Shown one piece after another: positions 1-8,887 of a stretch of 64,000 bases of DNA. Origin of the DNA: Acetatifactor muris (GTDB lineage: Bacteria; Bacillota; Clostridia; Lachnospirales; Lachnospiraceae). The first letter of the stretch is position 1. Every line of letters starts with the position of its first letter. The position numbers and the translations under genes were made by a program. The stretch lies in NCBI RefSeq assembly GCF_024623325.1, contig NZ_JANJZD010000004.1:62001-126000 (forward strand), written 5' to 3'. A model generated the notes under the pieces. That model did no database searches. It had not been told where the DNA came from and worked only from the letters and a program-made list of their open reading frames with translations.

Positions 1-140
1 ATGTGTATAATCTGGCCATGGGAAGCGGCAGCTATTCCGTTTCCACCGCGCTGAGTATGCTGAAGAGTGTGGTAAGTGTAATGCTTTTGGTTGTGGCTAA
101 CAAACTGGCGAAACTGGTTCGCGGCGACAGCTTTATGTAG
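1..140 (+). CDS. ABC sugar transporter permease, LplB-type (3' end only)
   Basis: Only the last 45 codons are in the window, ending in TAG at 138-140; the rest lies before base 1. The visible tail has a hydrophobic stretch (VMLLVVANKLAKLV) and ends GDSFM, which fits the last membrane segment of an LplB/UgpA-type inner membrane permease. It is 12 bases upstream of a second permease that is followed by a binding protein, the usual order of carbohydrate uptake (CUT1) transporters. The call rests mainly on this context, because most of the protein is missing. Confidence 0.75.
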   Translation, partial: VYNLAMGSGSYSVSTALSMLKSVVSVMLLVVANKLAKLVRGDSFM

Positions 141-152
141 GAGGAGACCGGG

Positions 153-1076
153 ATGAAAGAAAAAAGCAAGAAAGTCAAGATGAAGCGCAGCGCGGGAGAT
201 TATATGATAAGCGTTGTCACCTATATCGTATATGCGCTGTTCGCTGTGGTTTGTGCCTATCCGTTTTATTATATCTTCATCAATACCATCAGCGCCAATG
301 ACCTGAGTGATAAGGGGAAGATCCTTTTCTGGCCCCAGGGTATTCACTTTTCCAATTATACCAATGCCATTCAGATTCCGGGACTGCTGCAGGCCGCCAA
401 AATATCGGTGAGCAGGACGTTTATTGGAACCGTGATGACAGTGCTGATGGCAGCCTTCCTGGGCTATATGTTCACCAGGGAGACTATGTGGAAGAGGAAG
501 CTGTGGTACCGCTTTGTTATTCTGACCATGTATTTTAACGCAGGTATTATTCCCTGGTATATCACCATGAAGAACCTGCATCTGACCAATAATTTCCTGG
601 CTTATGTGCTTCCGGCGCTGGTGTCACCGTTTAATATCATTCTGGTGAAAACCTATGTGGAATCCACGCCGAAGGAGCTGCAGGATGCGGCGGAGATTGA
701 TGGTGCGGGAACGCTGAGGGTCTTTGCCTCTGTAGTCCTTCCCATTATCAAGCCGATTCTGGCCACGGTGGCAATCTTCACAGCTGTGGGACAGTGGAAC
801 TCCTTCCAGGACACTTTGCTTCTGATGACAGATACGAAGCTTCATACACTGCAGTTTGTATTGTACCAGTATATTAATCAGGCCAGTTCTCTGGCGTCGC
901 TTCTGACTTCCAATGCGGGCAGCGAGGCCATACAGCAGGCTCTGTCTACGGCCCAGACGGCCACCTCCGTCCGGATGACCGTGACAATCATTGTAGTGAC
1001 ACCGATTCTGCTGGTGTATCCTTTCTTCCAGCGGTTCTTCGTCAAGGGAATTATGATCGGTGCGGTAAAAGGGTAG
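153..1076 (+). CDS. ABC sugar transporter permease, LplC/YtcP-type
   Basis: Inner membrane subunit of a carbohydrate uptake ABC transporter. The 307-residue protein has a first membrane segment at about 17-45 (YIVYALFAVVCAYPFYYIFINTI), about five more, and the EAA-type cytoplasmic loop that contacts the ATPase (ELQDAAEIDGAGTLRVFASVVLPIIKP, roughly 171-197). It ends PFFQRFFVKGIMIGAVKG, a signature of the LplC group. A GAGGAG ribosome site precedes the ATG. The neighbours are the partial first permease and the binding protein; no dedicated ATPase is present, as is common when a shared MsmX-type ATPase serves several transporters (known for the family, inferred here). Cargo is probably a xylo- or arabinoxylo-oligosaccharide from the genes downstream. 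Confidence 0.93.
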   Translation: MKEKSKKVKMKRSAGDYMISVVTYIVYALFAVVCAYPFYYIFINTISANDLSDKGKILFWPQGIHFSNYTNAIQIPGLLQAAKISVSRTFIGTVMTVLMAAFLGYMFTRETMWKRKLWYRFVILTMYFNAGIIPWYITMKNLHLTNNFLAYVLPALVSPFNIILVKTYVESTPKELQDAAEIDGAGTLRVFASVVLPIIKPILATVAIFTAVGQWNSFQDTLLLMTDTKLHTLQFVLYQYINQASSLASLLTSNAGSEAIQQALSTAQTATSVRMTVTIIVVTPILLVYPFFQRFFVKGIMIGAVKG

Positions 1077-1130
1077 TAATGTAGCAAAAATAAAACTAAA
1101 ACCACGAAAAAATATAAGGAGGATCCTATT

Positions 1131-2936
1131 ATGAAGTGGAAAAAAGCAGTTGCACTAGGTCTTGCAGCCATGATGACTCTGGGAGTTGTCGGATGCGGAG
1201 ACAAAGAGACGGGAGCACAGGGCAGTGAGCAGAGCAGCGCACAGCAAAGTTCTGAGAGCACTCCTGAGAATTCCGGCGCGGAGAGCTCGGGAGAAGATGC
1301 GTCGGGAGGCGGTGCTCCTGAAGGCGGATATGCGGCCGACGACGTGATTGAAATTGAAGTATATGATGTGGCGGCAAACTATCACGGTATTCAGAGCGGA
1401 TGGTTCGCCAAGTTGGTGGCAGAGAAATTCGGCCTGAAACTGAGCATACTGGCTCCACAGGTATCCGGTGATCCGGCCGGTCTGTATCAGACAAGGTGCA
1501 GCGACGGGCATCTTGGCGATATCGTTCTGCTGGATAATGCGGATTTTATCGAATGTATTGACGCAGGGCTGATCAAGGACATTACAGATTCTGTTTACAG
1601 CTATGAGAATCTGGCTGTATTCAAGACCCAGATTGATACCTGGAATGGCATGATTGGTGACGGCTCCAAAATTTATGGTATCCCTACAGAGATGAGCAAT
1701 ACATCTCCGGAGACATATTCCGAGAATATTCCGTTTACATCGGTATGTCTGCCCTGGGATTATTACAAAGAGCTGGGTTCTCCGGAGATCAAGAATCTGG
1801 ATGAACTGCTGGATGTACTGGAACAGATGCAGGAGAAGCATCCCACCAATAAGGATGGAGATCCCGCCTATGCCATCTCTCTCTGGAAGGATTGGGATGG
1901 TTTCGGAATGGAGAATATCCTTCAGACCTGTAAGTGGTATGGACAGGAAGGAAGAGACTCCGTGCTGCTGGGCAATGACAACACAATCATGTCCATTATT
2001 GATGAGAACGGCGCTTATTACAAGATGCTGAACTTCTTCTTTGAAGCGAATCAGAGAGGACTGATTGACCCTGATTCCAGTATTCAGGACTGGACCAAGA
2101 CAGATACTGAAAAGCTTCGTACCTACAGAAAATATCTGCTATGGTACAACTGGGAAATGAGTCTGGCCAGCATTAATCTGACAGAGGAAGACAGAGCTAA
2201 CGGCGTGGGCTTTGTGACTGTTCCTGTAAGTGATATGAACATTTATCAGGTGGCGGATTCCTATTATGGTTCCGGCCGTGTATGGGGTATCGGCTCCAAG
2301 GTGGAAGGTGAGACAGAGAAGAGAGTTATGGCATTCCTTGACTGGCTGGCAAGTGCGGAAGGCAGTTCCTATATGTGGTGCGGTATCGAAGGAATCAACT
2401 ATGTATTGGAAGACGGACGTTATGTGCAGACAGAAGATTCTTCCAAGTATATGAACGGAGATATCGAGCTTCCTGCAGAGTGGGGGGGCGGAAAACAGGG
2501 CGACGGTGGCCAGAAGCTGAATCAGTATATTGTAGCGGCCATGGCTATCAATCCCATAACCAACGAGCCGTACAGCCTTGGCTATTGGTCTTCACAGCAG
2601 GAGAAGCCCAAGGATCAGAGATGGGTGGAATGGGCCGAGAAATATGGTACGGATAAGCAGACTGAGTATTATGCGGATAAGGGCCTGATGAAGGTCGTGG
2701 CCAATGTCAATGTGGTACTGGAGAGCGATAGTACAGATATGGCTCTGATCAGAAGCCAGTGTGCACAGGAGCTGAAGGATGCTTCCTGGAGAATGATTAT
2801 GGCAAAGGACAGAGCGGAATTTGACCAGATGTGGAGTACTATGAAGGACACCATGAACGGAATTGGCTTCCAGGAATTGTATGACTTCGATTGCCAGAAA
2901 TACCAGAAGGTAATTGACGTAAGAAAAGGAAATTAA
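1131..2936 (+). CDS. extracellular sugar-binding lipoprotein of the ABC transporter
   Basis: Solute-binding protein that would capture oligosaccharide outside the membrane and pass it to the two upstream permeases. It has a lipoprotein signal peptide: positive start (MKWKK), hydrophobic core, and lipobox LGVVGC with the lipidated Cys at residue 22. A low-complexity Ser/Gln/Glu/Gly linker follows (about 25-65) and then the bilobed domain. At 601 residues it has the long size typical of LplA-type proteins. A strong AAGGAGG site sits 8 bases before the ATG. It shares a 14-base A-rich upstream string (AAAATAAAACTAAA, also near 11507) with the GH51 gene. The ligand cannot be read from the sequence. 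Confidence 0.92.
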   Translation: MKWKKAVALGLAAMMTLGVVGCGDKETGAQGSEQSSAQQSSESTPENSGAESSGEDASGGGAPEGGYAADDVIEIEVYDVAANYHGIQSGWFAKLVAEKFGLKLSILAPQVSGDPAGLYQTRCSDGHLGDIVLLDNADFIECIDAGLIKDITDSVYSYENLAVFKTQIDTWNGMIGDGSKIYGIPTEMSNTSPETYSENIPFTSVCLPWDYYKELGSPEIKNLDELLDVLEQMQEKHPTNKDGDPAYAISLWKDWDGFGMENILQTCKWYGQEGRDSVLLGNDNTIMSIIDENGAYYKMLNFFFEANQRGLIDPDSSIQDWTKTDTEKLRTYRKYLLWYNWEMSLASINLTEEDRANGVGFVTVPVSDMNIYQVADSYYGSGRVWGIGSKVEGETEKRVMAFLDWLASAEGSSYMWCGIEGINYVLEDGRYVQTEDSSKYMNGDIELPAEWGGGKQGDGGQKLNQYIVAAMAINPITNEPYSLGYWSSQQEKPKDQRWVEWAEKYGTDKQTEYYADKGLMKVVANVNVVLESDSTDMALIRSQCAQELKDASWRMIMAKDRAEFDQMWSTMKDTMNGIGFQELYDFDCQKYQKVIDVRKGN

Positions 2937-2945
2937 GAGGTAAAT

Positions 2946-2998
2946 GTATTGGGGACCGCCATAGATGAGCTGATGTCGGTCCCCGATGTCAAATACGG
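2946..2998 (+). promoter_or_regulatory. intercistronic hairpin after the binding protein gene
   Basis: A perfect 8-bp stem GGGGACCG (2951-2958) pairs with CGGTCCCC (2977-2984), and an outer GTATT/AATAC pairing can extend it. No T-run follows, so it is more likely an mRNA-stabilising or partial-termination hairpin keeping the abundant binding-protein message than a true terminator. Its role is inferred from position. Confidence 0.5.
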
Positions 2999-3118
2999 AT
3001 TCCATTCACGAAGTCCGATAGTGAGCATAGCTAACATTGAAAGCATTGACAGAACAAAGGCAGCAGGTATACACTGGTAATAATGTAAGGTAGCTATATT
3101 GAATAAGGGGACTGTGAT

Positions 3119-4156
3119 ATGGAAGAAAAAAAGACTGCCGGTGCGCAGATTAAAGAGATTGCCGAGAGGCTGGGAGTGTCTCAGAGTACAGTATCAGTGG
3201 TATTGGGCGGAAGAGGAGACAGGATTCGCATCTCAAAGGAAACACAGAAAAAGGTTCGTGATATGGCCAGAGAGATGAATTACCGACCCAATATTTATGC
3301 CAGACGTCTTCGCCATGCCGAGGAGGAAGTCCCATATGTAGTTGTAGTATTTTGGAGGATTGACAGCCTGAATTCTCGAGTGGGGAGATTTATAAGGGGA
3401 CTTTACGAGGCTTCGGAGAAGAGGGAATGCAGGGTGGAACTGATGATTCAGCCCTACAAGCCCGGCGAACTGATGTGTCACGCGGACATGCTTTCCAGCA
3501 ATCGGGTCAGCGGAGCAATCATCAGCGGTCTGTCAACGGAAGATCAGACAGAGCTGGAGAAGCAGGAGTATTCGATTCCGATTGTTCTGATAGAGAGGGA
3601 GAGTACGAAATTCCATTGTATCACAATGGATACTTATCGAACGGGGGAGCAATGTATTGCATATATGTCTGCGCCGGAGATAAAGACAGCGGCTTTCATC
3701 GGGTTTGGCGGCAACAGCCGTTCTGAGAGGAAAATGGAAGCCGGATTTATGTTCGGCTGCAGAGATCGGAATATCAAGGTAAAAGAAGACTGGAATGTAT
3801 ATCTGGATTGCAGCGGTTATGAAAAGGGGTATGCGGCGGCAGAGAAGGTGCTTGCCAATATCGAATTACCATCAGCCTGGCTGGTGGCGGACGGCAGACT
3901 TGCAGGGGGAATCATAGATTGCTGTCAGGACAGGAATATACGTGTTCCGGAAGATGTCAGAATCATTTTCTTTGAGGAATCGGCAATTCTGAAGTATCAT
4001 AAACCACCGCTTTCTTCGGTTGATGTCCCCGCCATGGAAATGGCGGAAACAGCGTTGGATATTGTACTTCTCGCCTGCAACAGGCAGATAGATATTCCAA
4101 TCAGAAGAGAGCACTCGCCACTTTATTTTATTCGGGAAAGCAGTGGAAAACAGTAG
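3119..4156 (+). CDS. LacI-family transcriptional regulator
   Basis: DNA-binding sugar sensor, probably the local repressor of the xylan locus. The N-terminal helix-turn-helix is clear (IKEIAERLGVSQSTVSVVLGG, about residues 11-31), followed by the hinge-like MNYRPNIYARRLR. A periplasmic-binding-protein-like effector domain covers about 65-340. Length 345 matches the family. An AAGGGG site lies 9 bases before the ATG. It follows the transporter genes and ends just before a terminator, so it closes the transport-regulator unit upstream of the hydrolase genes. The effector is unknown. Confidence 0.93.
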   Translation: MEEKKTAGAQIKEIAERLGVSQSTVSVVLGGRGDRIRISKETQKKVRDMAREMNYRPNIYARRLRHAEEEVPYVVVVFWRIDSLNSRVGRFIRGLYEASEKRECRVELMIQPYKPGELMCHADMLSSNRVSGAIISGLSTEDQTELEKQEYSIPIVLIERESTKFHCITMDTYRTGEQCIAYMSAPEIKTAAFIGFGGNSRSERKMEAGFMFGCRDRNIKVKEDWNVYLDCSGYEKGYAAAEKVLANIELPSAWLVADGRLAGGIIDCCQDRNIRVPEDVRIIFFEESAILKYHKPPLSSVDVPAMEMAETALDIVLLACNRQIDIPIRREHSPLYFIRESSGKQ

Positions 4157-4166
4157 ATGAAAAATG

Positions 4167-4204
4167 GCGGCTTTCGGAAATTAATTCGGGAACCGCTGTT
4201 TTTA
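4167..4204 (+). terminator. Rho-independent terminator after the LacI gene
   Basis: A stem of about 10 bp with one mismatch (GCGG and TTTCG on the left, CGGGAA and CCGC on the right) is followed by TGTTTTTAT. It separates the transporter-regulator unit from the hydrolase genes. Confidence 0.7.
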
Positions 4205-4208
4205 TAAC

Positions 4209-4232
4209 ACAAGCTAAAACGAAATAGCTTGT
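4209..4232 (+). promoter_or_regulatory. 8-bp inverted repeat, candidate operator
   Basis: ACAAGCTA and TAGCTTGT form a perfect inverted repeat around an 8-base A-rich spacer, directly after the terminator and before the first structured repeat. A symmetric site of this size could be an operator, for instance for the adjacent LacI protein. I see no convincing promoter boxes around it, so the role is inferred. Confidence 0.35.
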
Positions 4233-4239
4233 ATAGCGC

Positions 4240-4414
4240 GTTGAGAGACTAAAGCTTTAGAGCCGTCGCGCAGCGACTGGAACAGGAGTCACGAAATGTT
4301 CATGCCCGGGAGAAATTTCAGATGCGCACTATGCAGCTGAAAATTACTCCCCGGCAGGGGCATGGACGTTGAGAGACTAAAGCTTTAGAGCTGTCGCGCA
4401 GCGACTGGAATAGG
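4240..4414 (+). repeat. structured intergenic repeat: type I hairpin between two constant modules
   Basis: Two constant modules, each with the 12-bp palindrome CTAAAGCTTTAG and the short hairpin GTCGCGCAGCGAC (4265-4277 and 4393-4405), flank a long hairpin (4288-4377). The long hairpin has outer stem CATGCCC/GGGCATG, extended outward by AATGT/ACGTT with one G-T pair, and inner stem GGGAG..ATTTCAG / CTGAAAAT..CTCCC. The second module runs into TAGGAGG, the ribosome binding site of the serine hydrolase gene. The same family recurs at 5671-5836, 8888-9120, 15309-15668, 17219-17592 and 48595-48790. Confidence 0.85.
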
Positions 4415-4421
4415 AGGTAAA

Positions 4422-5582
4422 ATGAGCAGGACAAAGGATCTGGATTTGTTTTTGAGTGAACTTGTAAAAACAGGACCTGCAGGATGCGGGTGTGCAGTGG
4501 CAAGAGATGGGGAAACACTGTATGAGAATTATTTCGGCTACGCGGATCTGGAGAGCGGTCGGAAGATCGACGCCGGAAGCGTTTACAGACAGTACTCTTC
4601 CACGAAAGTGGTGGTCTGCACGGCGGCCATGATGTTGTATGAGAGAGGAAAATTCCTGCTCAACGATCCCATTTCCGATTATTTCCCGGAGTGGAAGGAT
4701 ACTCTTGTGGCGGAAAAGCAGCCGGACGGAAGTGTGAAAGTGCGTGCGGCAAAGCGTCCTATCCAGGTGCGGGACTGCTTTTCCATGGCAATGGGGCTTG
4801 GATATGGGGGAGAGGATTACACCCATCAGAAGATGGAGGAGGTTCGCAAAGGACTGCGGGAAAAATATGGGGATTATACCCTGCAGCAGGATATCAGGGC
4901 CATGGCGCAGGTGCCCTTTGCATTTGACCCCGGTGAGCACTGGATGTACGGCTTCGGGCATGAGCTTGTGGCCGGCCTGATCGAGGTGACCTCAGGGAAG
5001 AAAGTCAGTGAATTTATCCGGGAAGAACTGACGGAGCCGCTGGAGATGAACAGCACGGGATATCACTTCTTCGGAGATACAAGGGAGCGGCTGGTGACGG
5101 CTTACGATATAAGCGGAGAGAAGAGAGTGGCGTTAGACAGCATTATGTTTGATGACAGATTCGAGCCGGAAGCAAAGTATGAGGCAGGCGGCGCAGGACT
5201 GTTTTCCACGGTACATGACTATCTGAACTTCTCGCAGATGCTGGCCTGCGGCGGAACCTTTAAGGGGAGGCGCATCATGGGACGCAAGACCATCGACGTC
5301 ATGCGCAGTAATCAGCTGTCTCCGGCACAGATGCAGGATTTTGTGAATCCTTATCTGGAAGGATATGGCTATGGACTGGGTGTCCGCACCAGAGTGGACG
5401 ACAGGAGAAATACTGCCAACACTTCCGTGGGAGAATTCGGCTGGACTGGTTTTATGGGGACTTATGTGGCAATCGATCCACAGGAGAAGACCAGTGTAGT
5501 GTATATGCACAACAGCATACCCAACAGGGAACAGTATATTCATCATCGCGTGAGAGATATGGCTTTCGGGCTGCTGGACTGA
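4422..5582 (+). CDS. beta-lactamase-family serine hydrolase (esterase-like)
   Basis: Penicillin-binding-protein/class C beta-lactamase fold hydrolase (PF00144 type), 386 residues. The SxxK active site is visible as S59-S60-T61-K62 (YSSTKVV) and the likely catalytic Tyr is Y176 (WMYGFGHE). A C-terminal GWTGF near 346 fits the region that closes the active site in this fold. No signal peptide is seen, so it is probably cytosolic. Placed first among the xylan hydrolases, it is more plausibly an EstB-like esterase acting on acylated sugars than a drug-resistance enzyme (inference). The AGGAGG ribosome site is contiguous with the upstream repeat module. Confidence 0.85.
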   Translation: MSRTKDLDLFLSELVKTGPAGCGCAVARDGETLYENYFGYADLESGRKIDAGSVYRQYSSTKVVVCTAAMMLYERGKFLLNDPISDYFPEWKDTLVAEKQPDGSVKVRAAKRPIQVRDCFSMAMGLGYGGEDYTHQKMEEVRKGLREKYGDYTLQQDIRAMAQVPFAFDPGEHWMYGFGHELVAGLIEVTSGKKVSEFIREELTEPLEMNSTGYHFFGDTRERLVTAYDISGEKRVALDSIMFDDRFEPEAKYEAGGAGLFSTVHDYLNFSQMLACGGTFKGRRIMGRKTIDVMRSNQLSPAQMQDFVNPYLEGYGYGLGVRTRVDDRRNTANTSVGEFGWTGFMGTYVAIDPQEKTSVVYMHNSIPNREQYIHHRVRDMAFGLLD

Positions 5583-5585
5583 GGG

Positions 5586-5652
5586 TGTATCCCAGAGAAA
5601 TTGCAGTCGCATGCTTTAAGCGGCCGGAAGTTCTCTGTCAGCGTCTTGGGCA
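5586..5652 (+). other. intergenic hairpin region before the second structured repeat
   Basis: CAGAGAA near 5592 can pair with TTCTCTG near 5631 (7 bp). It stands immediately 5' of the second copy of the structured repeat and has no T-run. It may be a degenerate relative of those elements. Confidence 0.35.
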
Positions 5653-5670
5653 GGGACATGGCTGTTGAGA

Positions 5671-5836
5671 GACTTAAGCTTTAGAGCCGTCGCGCAGCGA
5701 CTGGAAACAGCGTCACGAAATGTACATGCCCGGGAGAAATTTCAGATGCGCACTATGCAGCTGAAAATTACTCCCCCGCAAGGGCATGTACGTTGAGAGA
5801 CAAATCTTTAGAGCCGTCGCGCAGCGACTGGAATAG
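5671..5836 (+). repeat. structured intergenic repeat, second copy (type I hairpin)
   Basis: Same layout as the copy at 4240: constant hairpins at 5689-5701 and 5816-5828, and a long hairpin at 5712-5801. The outer stem here is ATGTACATGCCC/GGGCATGTACGT. The base pair that is a T/G mismatch in the 4288 copy is an A-T pair here, so a mismatch has been repaired by change on both sides. The last module leads into the ribosome site of the GH39-GH43 gene. Confidence 0.85.
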
Positions 5837-5854
5837 AAAGGCAGGATTATTTAA

Positions 5855-8800
5855 ATGGAAGAAAAAAGGATTTTGCTGGCGCCGGAAGGGAATGCGGAAT
5901 TCCACAATCAGGTGGACTACTGTGTGGGAACCGGCCGGATGGGTCTGGCGCTGCAGAAAGAGTATTTTGAACAGCTGAAGCTGGTACAGGAGGAGATCGG
6001 CTTTCAGCACATCAGAGGCCATGGACTGTTCTGTGATGACATGGCCATTTATCAGGTAAGCGACGACGGCACTGCCGAATACAATTATACCTATCTGGAC
6101 AGAGTCATGGACAGCTACCTGGAGCTGGGAATCAAGCCGTTTCTGGAGCTGGGATTCATGCCGGAGAAGATGGCCAGCGGAAAGCAGACGATCTTCTATT
6201 GGAAGGGAAATACCACACCCCCTGCTTCCTACGAAGCGTGGACTGAGATGGTAAAAGCACTGCTGGTCCATTTGTGCGGACGCTATGGACGGGAGGAAGT
6301 GGTGACATGGCCCATCGAGGTATGGAATGAGCCGAATCTGCCGGGATTCTGGGAACATGCGGATATGCAGGAATATTTTAAGCTGTTTCACCGGACCTTC
6401 CTGGCCGTGAAGGAAGTGGATGAGCGTTTTCGGGTAGGCGGACCGGCGGTCTGCGGAGGCAGCGACGAAGTATGGATCAGGTCGTTCCTGGAGTACTGCC
6501 GTGACAACAGGCTGGCGCCGGATTTTGTCACAAGACATCATTATACCACAGAGCCTCCTGAGAGAGTGGGACATTACGGCTATCCGGAGCTGATGAAGGC
6601 AGAGGATGGCTTTGCTAATCTGCACACCACAAGAGAGATTATAGACAGTTTTGCGGAATATAAGGGACGGGAAATCCACATTACGGAATTTAATACTTCC
6701 TATATTCCCAATGCACCGCTGCATGACACCAATCAGAATGCCGCTTACATAGCCCACCAGCTGTCCAGACTGGGAGACGACAATGAATCCTATTCCTACT
6801 GGACTTTCGGGGATGTGTTCGAAGAGCAGGGTGTGCCCTTTACCCCATTCCACGGAGGCTTCGGCCTGGTGGCAAATGGATGTATTCCCAAACCCACCTT
6901 CTGGAGCTTTGCTTTCTTCAAAAAGCTGAAGGAAGGGAATGGACACTGCATCCTGAAAAATGAGAACTCAGTGGTCATGAGCATGGACGACGGCAGTTAC
7001 CGTGGGGTGGTCTGGAATGTGGCTAACAGGCGGACCGGAGAAAAATATCTGCTGACACTGGAGATGAAGGAGCAGCAGGAAGGCTGCCTTCTGACCAAAA
7101 TCGTAGATGAGACCCACTGCAATCCGCTGAAAGTATGGCATGACATGGGGGAACCGGCCAATCTTACGGCGGAAGAATGCAAGCTGCTGCAGAACGCGGC
7201 CCGTCCTTTTGTGGAGACAAGACGGGTGAAAGCGAAAAACGGCAAGATGGAGATTTCCCTGCCTGTGGAGCAGAACGGGGTGATTTACTTTGAGTGGAAG
7301 TCCGGGGAAATTGTGTCGGACAGAGGATATTCCTATGTGCGTACCACCCAGTATCCTGCAATCAATCCGATTACGAGACTGGATTATCCGGACCCCGATG
7401 CAATCCGGGTGGGAGATACCTATTATATGGTGAGCACTACCATGCACTTTATGCCGGGATGCGAGATATTGCGTTCTTATGACCTGAGAAACTGGGAGCA
7501 CCTCTCCTATGTGTATGACAAGCTGGACAGCACACCGGGGCAGACCCTGGAAGGAGAGGAGAACATCTATGGCAAGGGCATGTGGGCGGCATCTCTGCGG
7601 TATCACAATGGCACCTATTATGTATGCTTTGTGGCCAATGATACCCACAAGACCTATCTCTATACGGCTTCTCAGCCGGAGGGGCCCTGGGAGAAGCATT
7701 ACATAGAAGGATTCTTCCATGACTGTTCCCTGCTCTTCGATGATGACGGCAAGGTCTACATTGTCTACGGGAATAAGGAAATCTGGCTGACACAGCTGAA
7801 AGAGGATCTCAGTGCTCCTCTGGAGGGAGGACTGCACCGCCTCATTGTGAACGACAAGGACAATACACACCTGGGGTACGAGGGAAGTCATCTGTACAAG
7901 ATAAACGGGAAATATTACCTCTTCCTGATTCATTCCAGACCGGATGTGTGGAGAAGGACTGAGGCCTGCTTCGTGGCGGACTCTCTGGAGGGAGAATTTA
8001 CAGGCGGAGACGTGCTGGACGATGATCTGGGACTGCCCAACAGAGGCGTGGCCCAGGGACCCATCATAGATACGCCGGATGGAAAGTGGTATGCAATCCA
8101 GTTCCAGGACAGCGGAGCGGTGGGCAGGGTGCCCTATCTCATGCCTGTGACCTGGAAGGATGATTATCCTGTGTTCGGGGAAGACGGAAAGATTCCGGAG
8201 GATTTCCCCATTGAAAGCACGAGGCCGGGATATATTTACGCGCCGCTGGTGGGCAGTGAGGACTTTAAAGCGGAGCTGAAGACGCACTGGGAATTCAATC
8301 ATGAGCCGGATCTGTCCCTGATCTGTCATGACAAAGAAGCCGGGACCTGGCAGGTGCGCACTGACAAGGTATGCACTTCCCTTCTGCAGGCAAGAAATAC
8401 GCTGACCCAGAGAATGCTGATGCCCGGCTGTGCTGCAGAAGTCACCATAGACGGCAGCGGACTGAAGGAAGGAGACTTCGCGGGATTGTGTTCCCTGCAG
8501 TCATGCTTTGGATTCGTGGGTCTGACCCGCAGGAACGGAGAGCTGCTGATGGTGGTGCGGACTGTGGAACCGGGAGAATTCCGCAAGTTCCCTCCGGAGA
8601 ATAAGCCGGAGGAGGAATGGGCTGCCGTGCCTGTGGAGGAGAAGCCTTTTGTCCTGAAGCTGGAAGCAGATTTCTCGAGAGGAAAGGATGTATGTTCCTT
8701 CTATTATAAGGACAAGAGCTTCTGGAGCCGCTGGCAGAAAATCGGACCGGAGCATCAGCTTCGATTCAGTATGGAACATTTCTGCGGCTGCCGCTTCGGC

Positions 8801-8872
8801 CTGACTGTGTACTCCACGAAAGAGCCTGGAGGAAGCGCCGTATTCAGCGAATTTGTATATCGGGAGAGGTAA
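5855..8872 (+). CDS. GH39-GH43 fusion, probable bifunctional xylan side-chain/xylosidase enzyme
   Basis: A 1005-residue protein made of two glycosidase modules. Residues about 1-490 are GH39-like: acid/base Glu159 in WNEPN and nucleophile Glu278 in ITEFNTSY. Residues about 503-1005 are GH43-like: base Asp513 in DYPDPD, the pKa-tuning Asp623 in FHDCS and acid Glu676 in YEGSHLY, then a beta-sandwich C-terminus. Both families include beta-xylosidases; GH43 also includes arabinofuranosidases. There is no signal peptide, so it acts on imported oligosaccharides in the cytosol. The start is supported by AGGA 8 bases upstream. All key residues of both modules are present, so both are likely active (inference). 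Confidence 0.93.
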   Translation: MEEKRILLAPEGNAEFHNQVDYCVGTGRMGLALQKEYFEQLKLVQEEIGFQHIRGHGLFCDDMAIYQVSDDGTAEYNYTYLDRVMDSYLELGIKPFLELGFMPEKMASGKQTIFYWKGNTTPPASYEAWTEMVKALLVHLCGRYGREEVVTWPIEVWNEPNLPGFWEHADMQEYFKLFHRTFLAVKEVDERFRVGGPAVCGGSDEVWIRSFLEYCRDNRLAPDFVTRHHYTTEPPERVGHYGYPELMKAEDGFANLHTTREIIDSFAEYKGREIHITEFNTSYIPNAPLHDTNQNAAYIAHQLSRLGDDNESYSYWTFGDVFEEQGVPFTPFHGGFGLVANGCIPKPTFWSFAFFKKLKEGNGHCILKNENSVVMSMDDGSYRGVVWNVANRRTGEKYLLTLEMKEQQEGCLLTKIVDETHCNPLKVWHDMGEPANLTAEECKLLQNAARPFVETRRVKAKNGKMEISLPVEQNGVIYFEWKSGEIVSDRGYSYVRTTQYPAINPITRLDYPDPDAIRVGDTYYMVSTTMHFMPGCEILRSYDLRNWEHLSYVYDKLDSTPGQTLEGEENIYGKGMWAASLRYHNGTYYVCFVANDTHKTYLYTASQPEGPWEKHYIEGFFHDCSLLFDDDGKVYIVYGNKEIWLTQLKEDLSAPLEGGLHRLIVNDKDNTHLGYEGSHLYKINGKYYLFLIHSRPDVWRRTEACFVADSLEGEFTGGDVLDDDLGLPNRGVAQGPIIDTPDGKWYAIQFQDSGAVGRVPYLMPVTWKDDYPVFGEDGKIPEDFPIESTRPGYIYAPLVGSEDFKAELKTHWEFNHEPDLSLICHDKEAGTWQVRTDKVCTSLLQARNTLTQRMLMPGCAAEVTIDGSGLKEGDFAGLCSLQSCFGFVGLTRRNGELLMVVRTVEPGEFRKFPPENKPEEEWAAVPVEEKPFVLKLEADFSRGKDVCSFYYKDKSFWSRWQKIGPEHQLRFSMEHFCGCRFGLTVYSTKEPGGSAVFSEFVYRER

Positions 8873-8887
8873 AGAGTGCAGCCATTT

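Noticed and set aside
4288-4377. Rho-independent terminators
   Set aside because: The hairpins are long and imperfect, are not followed by T-runs, and sit directly before ribosome sites inside operons.
5768-6946. long antisense frames inside hydrolase genes (also 6968-8329, 10051-11418, 14004-15263, 44141-46081)
   Set aside because: These mirror strong sense genes with complete catalytic motifs; the antisense products are rich in His, Arg, Cys and Leu with no family resemblance.
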